Notes under the pieces: generated by a model
Told to the model about the DNA's origin: nothing
Database searches by the model: none
The model's input: only the letters and a program-made list of their open reading frames with translations
DNA from: Deltaproteobacteria bacterium
GTDB lineage: Bacteria; Desulfobacterota; UBA8473
DNA: 5,883 nucleotides
NCBI GenBank assembly: GCA_030643245.1
Contig: DAOWME010000194.1
Coordinates: forward strand, 1-5,883
Reading direction: 5' to 3'
Shown: one piece after another, positions 1-5,570 of the stretch
How the letters are laid out: every line of letters starts with the position of its first letter
How positions within the stretch are numbered: the first letter of the stretch is position 1
Made by a program: the position numbers and the translations under genes

Positions 1-14
1 AGGCCATCTTTGCC

Positions 15-79
15 CGATCTTCAAACACAAAATCCTCAAAATAGTTCGACTATTCCTGCGGTTTTGCGTTTTCAGATCG
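15..79. repeat. 65-nt imperfect palindrome downstream of the activase
   Basis: Bases 15-45 and 49-79 are imperfect inverted copies around a 3-nt loop (TCG). The outer six pairs (cgatct/agatcg) and the inner six (aatagt/actatt) are perfect, and by hand count about 23 of 31 positions pair without a gap. It begins 65 nt after the activase stop. Neither strand has a T-run after the stem, so it does not look like a classical intrinsic terminator. It could stabilise the 3' end of the GRE-activase mRNA or be a REP/MITE-like repeat. A smaller stem, AACTT-GAGG-AAGTT, lies at 107-120 between it and the gene. Confidence 0.6.
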
Positions 80-143
80 AACAAATCTAACCTAAATCTG
101 AGCGCCAACTTGAGGAAGTTATTTCGTCCCCGTCCCTAACCAT

Positions 144-1064
144 TCAGCCCTTCAATGTCGTGACAACTCCTTTCTTTTCAAAAACTCTCTTTATCTCCTC
201 CAACCTCTCATCACTTATCTGACCGGAATATGGAGATACATACCTTTTCCCCAGCTTATCGTACTTAGCAGTTCCCCATTCATGATACGGCAAGAGCGAT
301 ACTTTCTCTATGCCGAGCTCTAATGCCAGCGATGCCACTCTGTCAACATTCTCAGGAGAATCGTTAAACCCTTGTATTACAGGAAATCGAAGCCACGTTC
401 TTACCACGGAGGCAGTTCGCTGTATATTCTCCAGTATCCTGGTATTTGAAACCCCTGTACCTTCCATGTGACACTGGTCGTCCATATGCTTTATATCATA
501 GAGAACCAGATCCACATACCTCAAAACATCTTCCAGCACCTCCCATGAGGCATATCCGGTGGTGTCGAGCGCTGTATGAAACCCCCTTTCTTTGCATTCT
601 TGCAGTATACCCCTTGTGAATCTCCATTGAAACAATGGCTCTCCACCTGACAGGGTCACCCCTCCTCCTGAATTCTGATAGAAGAGAGAATCTTTTTCCA
701 CCTCTTCTATTACCTCACGGACAGTCATATCCGTGCCCGTACGTTCCAGGGCCTTTGAATGGCACACTTTTACACACTCCATGCAATGATTGCACTTAGC
801 CAGATCTATCCTTTCACTTCCCTCAATGGCAACAATTGCACCCTCTGGACAGGCCTCCTCACACTTTCCGCAATGGATGCATCTTGCATCGTAAACCATA
901 ATTTCCGGAGAAGGGGATATGGACTCGGGGTTGCTGCACCACTTGCACTGTAAGGGGCATCCCTTCAAAAAGACAGTGGTCCTTATCCCAGGCCCGTCGT
1001 GAATGGAAAACTTCTGGATGTTAAATATAACACCCCTGCGATTATCCTCTTCTTTTCCGTACAT
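144..1064 (-). CDS. Glycyl radical enzyme activating enzyme (radical SAM, with two-cluster ferredoxin insert)
   Basis: This 306-residue cytoplasmic protein would reductively cleave S-adenosylmethionine and abstract a hydrogen from the conserved glycine of its partner GRE, leaving the stable glycyl radical. The N-terminal signature F-S-I-H-D-G-P-G-I-R-T (19-29) leads into the radical-SAM cluster motif, Cys36, Cys40 and Cys43 (CxxxCxxC). Two 4Fe-4S ferredoxin motifs follow: Cys62/65/68/72 and Cys91/94/97/101. The SAM-binding G-G-E-P is at 140-143. The ferredoxin insert and the 306-residue length fit activases of dehydratase, decarboxylase and X-succinate synthase GREs; pyruvate formate-lyase activase is about 246 residues and lacks the insert. 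The ATG at 1064 has AGAGGA (1078-1073) eight bases upstream. It lies 97 nt downstream of the GRE gene on the same strand and is very probably cotranscribed. The family is certain; the partner is inferred from adjacency. Confidence 0.97.
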   Translation of the reverse strand: MYGKEEDNRRGVIFNIQKFSIHDGPGIRTTVFLKGCPLQCKWCSNPESISPSPEIMVYDARCIHCGKCEEACPEGAIVAIEGSERIDLAKCNHCMECVKVCHSKALERTGTDMTVREVIEEVEKDSLFYQNSGGGVTLSGGEPLFQWRFTRGILQECKERGFHTALDTTGYASWEVLEDVLRYVDLVLYDIKHMDDQCHMEGTGVSNTRILENIQRTASVVRTWLRFPVIQGFNDSPENVDRVASLALELGIEKVSLLPYHEWGTAKYDKLGKRYVSPYSGQISDERLEEIKRVFEKKGVVTTLKG

Positions 1065-1161
1065 TCGAACCGTCCTCTATCGGAGTTCCACGGTAACAAG
1101 GTTACACGAAGTTACAATACAGAACCAAGAAACAGGACCGAAATAGACCTGGTTCCCCGCA
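1065..1161 (-). other. 97-nt spacer between GRE and activase, with a small GTAAC/GTTAC stem
   Basis: No gene or convincing promoter is visible here. Plus-strand bases 1093-1105 form GTAAC-AAG-GTTAC (5-bp stem, 3-nt loop), and GTTAC recurs at 1111-1115. There is no T-run, so this is not an obvious terminator. Such a spacer could be a processing or attenuation site that lowers activase output relative to its GRE, which cells need in larger amounts. That role is inference. Confidence 0.35.
1073..1078 (-). promoter_or_regulatory. Ribosome binding site of the activase
   Basis: AGAGGA on the minus strand, eight bases before the ATG at 1064. It supports that start and shows the activase can be translated independently of the upstream gene. 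Confidence 0.75.
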
Positions 1162-3582
1162 TCATAAGCACTGCTCAGTTCTCTTCATAATCTCATCCTG
1201 CAACCCCGCGCTCAGGTCAACGAAGTATGCAGAGTACCCGCACACCCTTACTATCAAATCAGAGTGTCTTTTAGGGTGTCTCTGTGCATCTAGCATCGTA
1301 TCCTTGTCAACTACGGTGAATTGTATGTGGTGAATACCCAAATCTCCCCATGTCTTGAGATAGTCCGCAAATACATTTCTGTATTCTCCCTGGAGGAATT
1401 GGGGCATAAACGACTGATTATACAAGTGGTTCCACGACTTCAAGGGATCTACTTTCGATATTGATTTAAGGGCGGCTGTAGGGCCCTTATTATCCATACC
1501 TGTCTCCGGGGTGATACTCCCATCATGGAATGCATCCCCCGCCTTTCTACCGTCAGGCGTAGCCCAGGTACTTATGGCAAAGGAATAGGGCGCAGAGGCC
1601 ACACTACCGTCTATGAAACCAGGGGTCCCATAATAGGTCTTGAATTTCGTTGTTTCCTTGGCTACCCTGTAGTAAAGGTCCCTTGCTATGAAATCCACAT
1701 AGTCATCATCATTTCCAAATTTTGGGGCCTCGTTGAGAAACATGAGGCGTAAATCCTCTTTGCCTTCCCAGTTCTTCTTGAGGACGTCGAGCAATTCGGC
1801 CATGCTCAATCTCTTTTCTTCGAATACGAACTTCTTAATGGCGGCCAGTGCATCGACAACATTGTTTGTTCCGATAAGCCCCAGGGTTTTCCAGGGCAAA
1901 TAACTCCATTTCCTCAGATCTTCCGCCCTTTCTATACACCCGTCGAGTAATGCAGACAAGAAGGGACGAGGCAAATACTCCTCATAAAGTGCGTCGCCTA
2001 TGTCGCTTAGATGGAATGCCTTGTCGCAGTAAAAACTGTAGTGCTGTAAGATAGCATCCATTACCTCTTCCGTAGATGTAAACCTTGATGGGTCCTGGGT
2101 TTCACAGCTTATGAGTTCCCCTGTCTTCATATCCCTCCCCCGATTGAGCGCCAGTTCGAGACACTTCGGCAGAAACAAAAGCCCTGCACTATTGGTGCGG
2201 GCGATGATGTTCTTACCTGGGATCATGGGAAACATGCAGTTGTTAATGGAATAGGTTCGAGCCTCTTCCGGTGGAACCCCCATTTCCGTATACCGGGGAA
2301 TAACAACATTGTCATTGAATATGGCAGGTTGGGCCACACCCGTACCTATAACATCGATTGCCTTAAGAAGGAGTTCCCTGGGCGTATTGTCATGCCACCT
2401 CAGGGCGAGGGGGGGTTGTATCGTACGAGTGGACTTGGTGGCATCCAGAACTATGTAACTCATCTCATTTGTTACATCCTCGCCATGAGAATCGGTGCCC
2501 CCTATAGTCAGAGTCTGCCATCCAAGACCTCCGCCACCAGCACCGGACCATATGGGTGGATGCAGGAATCCTGTCTCCAGGAACTTTATCCATAGACATT
2601 CCACAAGCTCCTGTGCGCCGTCGCGTGTAATATTTCCCTCTCTCTCATCCTTTGCGTAAAAAGGATAGAAGATCTCGTCAAACCTGATCCCGCAACCTAC
2701 CAGGGGTACCTCGATATAGTCTACAATTACATGTATGAACCAAAAGAGCTGCAGGGCCTCATGTAGTGTCCTCGGTGGGTTTCCGGACACCCATTCGCAT
2801 GCCTTGGCTATCTCTTTCAACTCTTCCTTCCTCTTCGGGTCGTCTTCAGCCTCTGCGAGGTTTTTGGCCAGCTTCGAGTATCTTGTCGCCCACGTTGCAA
2901 ATGCATTCAAAGTTATGATAACAGCTTCCAGGAATCTCTTCTTCTCAATGTATTCCTTGCCGCTTACCGTATTATCGGAAAAGCCCTTTTTTATCGCTTT
3001 TAATTTACTCTCAGCCTCTTTCTTCAAGCCCTCAATGCCTATGCGAAACACCTTTTCGTAATTAGGTGTGCTCATCGCCCATTGATAAGCCCAGTAGAGA
3101 GCCCCATTGAAAGACCAGTACGGCCTGATATCTTCGGGAAGAAGGTCTCTCTCCATACCATGGACAGCCCGGGTCTTCCAATACTCATGGATACCTGTTA
3201 ATTCTTTTTTTTCTTTCTCGCTCAGTACATCTTTGTATCCGTTATTAACGGCCTTCTCAACCCATCTCCACTGGAGGTCGGGGTAATGAGTCACGCAGTC
3301 AGGCTTACTTGCGAAGTTGCCTACGATCAACTCATTGGGCTGAATATATATGCTCATCCCCTCAAGTATCCGGGAAAGGCCCTTTGCCCTCCTAATTACC
3401 ATGGGTTCCCCTTCGGTCTCTTTGTATGAACTGGTCAATAAACGTGCACGATCAAGGCAGAGCTTTACTTCCATCCCTGGTCTGAAAGGTATACCATCTT
3501 CTTCCTTCTCCAGACCTCGTGCAACGTTTCTATGGGTCTTGATTACTACGCTGTCTTTCAACATCTGTGTCCTTGCATTCAT
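1162..3582 (-). CDS. Glycyl radical enzyme (PFL-like superfamily) of unassigned substrate
   Basis: A cytoplasmic, oxygen-sensitive radical enzyme of the pyruvate formate-lyase/diol dehydratase superfamily. From the ATG at 3582 it has 806 residues; an in-frame GTG at 3588 would add two, but the ribosome binding site ends only one base before that GTG and seven before the ATG. The C-terminal glycyl radical motif R-V-C-G-Y-S-A-Y-F puts the radical on Gly782, 24 residues from the end. The central region carries T-L-T-I-G-G-T-D-S-H-G (about 357-367), typical of the superfamily. The Cys-loop is N-C-M-F-P-M-I-P-G-K with Cys449 as the expected thiyl residue. It lacks the Cys-x-Glu of glycerol, choline and hydroxyproline GREs and of arylacetate decarboxylases. 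It also lacks the Cys-Cys pair of pyruvate formate-lyase, although P-M-I-x-G-K resembles that enzyme. No small subunit like those of benzylsuccinate synthase is nearby. The activase gene follows. The superfamily is secure; the reaction is unknown. Confidence 0.97.
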   Translation of the reverse strand: MNARTQMLKDSVVIKTHRNVARGLEKEEDGIPFRPGMEVKLCLDRARLLTSSYKETEGEPMVIRRAKGLSRILEGMSIYIQPNELIVGNFASKPDCVTHYPDLQWRWVEKAVNNGYKDVLSEKEKKELTGIHEYWKTRAVHGMERDLLPEDIRPYWSFNGALYWAYQWAMSTPNYEKVFRIGIEGLKKEAESKLKAIKKGFSDNTVSGKEYIEKKRFLEAVIITLNAFATWATRYSKLAKNLAEAEDDPKRKEELKEIAKACEWVSGNPPRTLHEALQLFWFIHVIVDYIEVPLVGCGIRFDEIFYPFYAKDEREGNITRDGAQELVECLWIKFLETGFLHPPIWSGAGGGGLGWQTLTIGGTDSHGEDVTNEMSYIVLDATKSTRTIQPPLALRWHDNTPRELLLKAIDVIGTGVAQPAIFNDNVVIPRYTEMGVPPEEARTYSINNCMFPMIPGKNIIARTNSAGLLFLPKCLELALNRGRDMKTGELISCETQDPSRFTSTEEVMDAILQHYSFYCDKAFHLSDIGDALYEEYLPRPFLSALLDGCIERAEDLRKWSYLPWKTLGLIGTNNVVDALAAIKKFVFEEKRLSMAELLDVLKKNWEGKEDLRLMFLNEAPKFGNDDDYVDFIARDLYYRVAKETTKFKTYYGTPGFIDGSVASAPYSFAISTWATPDGRKAGDAFHDGSITPETGMDNKGPTAALKSISKVDPLKSWNHLYNQSFMPQFLQGEYRNVFADYLKTWGDLGIHHIQFTVVDKDTMLDAQRHPKRHSDLIVRVCGYSAYFVDLSAGLQDEIMKRTEQCL

Positions 3583-3589
3583 AAGCACA

Positions 3590-3596
3590 CCCCCCT
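3590..3596 (-). promoter_or_regulatory. Ribosome binding site that decides the GRE start
   Basis: The minus strand reads AGGGGGG from 3596 to 3590. It ends seven bases before the ATG at 3582, an ideal spacing, but only one base before the GTG at 3588, which therefore is probably not used. Part of it lies in the dyad CTGTA-TAAAG-TACAG (plus 3595-3609), which could partly mask it. Confidence 0.7.
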
Positions 3597-3609
3597 GTAT
3601 AAAGTACAG
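3595..3609. promoter_or_regulatory. 15-nt dyad overlapping the edge of the GRE ribosome binding site
   Basis: CTGTA-TAAAG-TACAG forms a 5-bp stem with a 5-nt loop, or a short operator-like dyad. Its left arm overlaps the first two bases of the Shine-Dalgarno sequence. A translational or operator role is possible but unproven. Confidence 0.3.
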
Positions 3610-3619
3610 ATCTCGTTAA

Positions 3620-3768
3620 TTGGTTTCCATCCAGAAATGGCCCTTTTTCCCCTGAGCTACGTTCTCCTCAGGTTTCCGCCTGCGACGTACGATCATGTAC
3701 GTCTCGGCGCAAACCGTCGTGCGGCCTTGCTCAGAGAAAAAATTGCTCATTTCTGAATTGGAAACCAA
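3620..3768. repeat. 149-nt long imperfect palindrome upstream of the GRE (MITE-like or structured leader)
   Basis: The whole segment folds on itself. Perfect blocks, from outside in, are 3620-3629 with 3759-3768 (TTGGTTTCCA ends, 10 bp), 3632-3639 with 3748-3755 (8 bp), 3644-3648 with 3738-3742 (5 bp), 3652-3657 with 3729-3734 (6 bp), 3671-3675 with 3711-3715 (5 bp), 3677-3680 with 3706-3709 (4 bp) and 3684-3690 with 3697-3703 (7 bp) around the loop GATCAT. A symmetrical 13 x 13 internal loop interrupts it at 3658-3670 and 3716-3728. It contains no ORF of note. It ends 24 bases from the GRE ribosome binding site, so a transcript from the upstream promoter would carry it as a long hairpin. Precise ends suggest a miniature inverted-repeat element; CTCGT occurs on both flanks (3612-3616, 3769-3773) but is offset by three bases on the left. 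No T-run follows, so it is not a classical terminator. Confidence 0.7.
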
Positions 3769-3829
3769 CTCGTGCCCTTTTCTCAAGAAGTCCATTTATG
3801 GATGGACACTAATTGGTTAATGCCAGGAG

Positions 3830-4290
3830 ATTTATGCCGACTACTATTCCCGCCCCCTCCTCGTTACTGTTCCCAACCTCCAACCTGGGAACCTGATTGC
3901 AGGAAGATCTCCCGCTTCTCATTTTCGGAGGTGCCTGGCTTCGGATACACTTAAGTCTCTAGCCGGAGTCTGGAGAAGAAGAGTATACTATGAATAAGAA
4001 GAGGATCAATCGTCTATTGAAGATGACAATTTAGAATCGATACGTCCCCAATATGAGACAAGGGATTCATTTGACGGGATGAACAGTTTACGTGGACTCC
4101 CACTGGGTTGGTTGTTACCCGTGAGAAACAACAAGAAACGAGCAGATGATAATACGCTGGTACAGGTAGAAATGTAAGGGGATTTTCGATAATAGGAGAT
4201 GCTGCGAAAGTATATGACATAGACTCTTGAATTCTCTGCCAGACCACCTAACTGCGTGGACTGAGTGACCTTCTGATTCCGGGCTAGAAT
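3830..4290 (+). pseudogene. Decayed IS3-family transposase OrfB remnant (IS2-like)
   Basis: No frame is open, but pieces of an IS3-family OrfB appear in the right order on the plus strand in different frames: D-Y-Y-S-R-P (3839-3856), resembling the N-terminal s-x-s-x-Y-Y-x-R-P; V-P-G-F-G-Y (3931-3948), resembling P-x-Y-G-Y-R; E-Y-T-M-N-K-K-R-I-N-R-L-L-K-M (3981-4025), close to the G-Y-T-V-N-x-K-R-V-x-R-L-M helix-turn-helix segment; W-T-P-T-G then G-C-Y (4093-4118), like W-T-S-D-G-F-E-I-x-C-Y; E-M-L-R-K-Y-M-T-stop-T-L-E-F (4196-4234); and W-L-S-D (4257-4269 with one extra base), like the W-L-S-D-N-G around the second catalytic Asp. Spacings are somewhat shorter than in an intact gene of about 300 codons, so there have been deletions as well as frameshifts. 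OrfA, the C-terminal catalytic Glu region and terminal repeats were not found. It cannot be active. The assignment rests on motif order read by eye. Confidence 0.5.
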
Positions 4291-4364
4291 TGTGGATCGA
4301 ATGGACTGGAAATACTCGACAACCCGGTTGCTAAAAAGTGCCGATCTTTCTCCGACACTAAAAG

Positions 4365-4393
4365 ATAATATTATAGCGCAATACTCGTGTCAA
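4365..4393 (-). promoter_or_regulatory. Sigma70-type promoter just downstream of the 334-residue gene, pointing at the GRE
   Basis: On the minus strand a perfect -35 TTGACA (4393-4388) is followed by 17 nt and TATTAT (4370-4365). Transcription would start near 4358 and run through the IS remnant and the palindrome to the GRE start, giving a leader of about 770 nt. The -35 is preceded by TTTCTA, identical to the promoter at 5536-5564. It could be the GRE operon promoter or that of a noncoding transcript. There is no clear terminator before it, so read-through from the upstream gene is also possible. Confidence 0.55.
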
Positions 4394-4415
4394 TAGAAAT
4401 TTTCGAGCCCCAGAC

Positions 4416-5420
4416 TCACTCATCGTCCTTATCAACATTTCTCTTCAGCTTCGTTAGTTCATTCCCTAGGATTACATACGTCCACTTCCTTCCCGTCCTG
4501 GTCTTAAACCCGCGCTTGTTAAGAAGAGCTACCACGTCGTGTTTCGAGGTTCCCTTCTTGATATGGCCCTGCAAAAAACTAAGCGCCTCTTCAAATTGGG
4601 CGCTGTATCTCTCTTTGACCGGGTGGGCTGACAGGGCCACGTCCTTTCTTTCCGCCCTGTCGTTTCTCTCAAGTTCATTAGTTTCCTCTCCCCATGTCGT
4701 CTTATTGTCTTCGTCCCTATCAGTTTCCTCCCCTTGTACATCCCTGTTGCGTCGCCTCAATACGTTGGAGAGGCTTGAGTATGTCCATTTCTTTCCTGTC
4801 TTGGTCTTAAACCCGCGCTCATTGAGAACCTTGACTATCCTGTCTCTGGGGACATGCCTACCCACATGATCACATATGATGTTCACAGCTTCTTCGAACT
4901 GGTCATTGTATTTCTCTTTAACTGAGCGGACAGGTACGGCCAAAGCCATGTCCCATATCTTATTGCCGGTCCGGGGCGTATAAGACATATTCGTTTCTCT
5001 GGCCTTCCTCTCTTCCCATTTATCCAACATCTCTTTGTACACAAGACAATTGCGGCCACACGATGCCTTGAAAGGATTGTTTTCACACCCGCAATCAAAA
5101 ACAGTATCAGACTCATAAACAGACTTGATCTGGGACCTTATATGCTCCTCTCTCCACAAGCCAGGTCCGGAATACACGGAAGAAAGGATCTCAACATGGT
5201 ATTCATTCATCCAGTCCCGGCATTCACCCTCCGACATTCTTATGCGCTTAAACCATCTGGCTATAAACCGAATCAGATCTTTACTGGAAGGTGTATGTTC
5301 TCCTTCAGTGAACCTCTCAAGAGAGACCCCATTTGTGGCCAGTTCCTTGATGCAGCAAAACAAACGGCTTTTGTTGTTTTCATCGAGAACTTGTTTTAGT
5401 GTGTCCAGGTATATATTCAT
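4416..5420 (-). CDS. Hypothetical protein with a Cys cluster and two tandem recombinase-like DNA-binding modules
   Basis: I do not recognise this 334-residue protein as a whole. Residues 1-105 are predicted mostly helical and unassigned. A cluster follows: Cys110, Cys112, Cys121 and Cys125 (C-x-C-x8-C-x3-C), suited to binding zinc or an iron-sulfur centre. Residues 166-228 and 267-329 are ungapped copies exactly 101 residues apart, about 46% identical by hand count (29 of 63). Each contains L-N-x-R-G-F-K-T-x-T-G-x-K-W-T-Y, strongly recalling the helical Recombinase domain of large serine recombinases (LN-x-x-G-x-x-T-x-x-G-x-x-W). The linker 229-262 is highly charged and probably flexible. No resolvase catalytic domain is present. 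This suggests a DNA-binding protein, perhaps a regulator or mobile-element accessory factor; a primase-like Cys region is another guess. No signal peptide or membrane segment is seen. The ATG at 5420 has only a weak purine stretch before it, but no better start exists. Its own promoter lies about 110 nt upstream. Confidence 0.85.
   Translation of the reverse strand: MNIYLDTLKQVLDENNKSRLFCCIKELATNGVSLERFTEGEHTPSSKDLIRFIARWFKRIRMSEGECRDWMNEYHVEILSSVYSGPGLWREEHIRSQIKSVYESDTVFDCGCENNPFKASCGRNCLVYKEMLDKWEERKARETNMSYTPRTGNKIWDMALAVPVRSVKEKYNDQFEEAVNIICDHVGRHVPRDRIVKVLNERGFKTKTGKKWTYSSLSNVLRRRNRDVQGEETDRDEDNKTTWGEETNELERNDRAERKDVALSAHPVKERYSAQFEEALSFLQGHIKKGTSKHDVVALLNKRGFKTRTGRKWTYVILGNELTKLKRNVDKDDE
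4434..4622 (-). repeat. Second copy of the 63-codon recombinase-like module
   Basis: Codons 267-329 of the 334-residue gene. They align without gaps to codons 166-228, shifted by 303 bases. Seventeen consecutive bases are identical (4500-4516 and 4803-4819), covering the R-G-F-K-T core. This is an internal duplication rather than a separate element. Confidence 0.8.
4737..4925 (-). repeat. First copy of the 63-codon recombinase-like module
   Basis: Codons 166-228 of the 334-residue gene. The copies agree best at K-E-x-Y-x-x-Q-F-E-E-A and L-N-x-R-G-F-K-T-x-T-G-x-K-W-T-Y and have diverged between these blocks, consistent with an old duplication kept for function. Confidence 0.8.
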
Positions 5421-5453
5421 CTTTTTTGATCTTTTACTGTCCCGCAGCTCGAA

Positions 5454-5514
5454 GTTACAGACACAGTCGTAACCTTATCGCAAGTTCGCCCCTAACCCAC
5501 TTGTAACTGATAAG
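5454..5514 (-). promoter_or_regulatory. Structured 5' leader of the 334-residue gene
   Basis: The leader between the predicted transcription start (about 5529) and the ATG at 5420 contains two adjacent stems. CTTATC (5474-5479) pairs with GATAAG (5509-5514) and encloses CAAGT (5481-5485) with ACTTG (5499-5503) around a 13-nt loop. GTTAC (5454-5458) pairs with GTAAC (5469-5473). I recognise no known riboswitch. It could be a binding site for the encoded protein or simply mRNA structure. Confidence 0.35.
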
Positions 5515-5535
5515 AACTCACTTTTTAACAAGGAG

Positions 5536-5564
5536 AGTATAGGAGAAATGGGGTTGTATGTCAA
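5536..5564 (-). promoter_or_regulatory. Sigma70-type promoter of the 334-residue gene
   Basis: On the minus strand TTGACA (5564-5559), a 17-nt spacer and TATACT (5541-5536) give a near-consensus promoter. The start would be near 5529, about 110 nt before the ATG. TTTCTA immediately before the -35 matches the second promoter at 4365-4393. Confidence 0.65.
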
Positions 5565-5570
5565 TAGAAA

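Noticed and set aside
15..79. Integron attC site
   Set aside because: The stem ends do not carry the paired RYYYAAC/GTTRRRY core sites and no cassette-like arrangement is present.
1162..3582. Calling the GRE a benzylsuccinate or alkylsuccinate synthase
   Set aside because: The protein is shorter than those enzymes, no small subunits are adjacent, and the loop also resembles pyruvate formate-lyase. The evidence does not choose.
3982..4009. Minus-strand TTGATC, 16 nt, TATACT promoter candidate for the GRE
   Set aside because: Only four of six -35 bases match and it falls within degenerate transposase coding sequence, so it is kept only as an alternative.
3990..4034. Short plus-strand ORF starting M-N-K-K-R-I with a purine-rich upstream
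   Set aside because: It looks like a small gene, but the residues continue an IS3 helix-turn-helix motif upstream of the ATG (E-Y-T-M-N-K-K-R-I), so it is part of the pseudogene.
4014..4247. 77-codon open frame on the minus strand
   Set aside because: No ribosome binding site or recognisable motif, and it runs antisense to the IS3 remnant whose motifs read on the plus strand.
4387..4869. 160-codon open frame on the plus strand opposite the hypothetical gene
   Set aside because: Serine/leucine-rich shadow of the minus-strand gene. That gene has a promoter, a metal-site-like Cys cluster and conserved internal repeats.
4434..4925. CRISPR-like or satellite repeat
   Set aside because: There are only two copies, 303 bases apart, in frame and diverged, which is a protein domain duplication.
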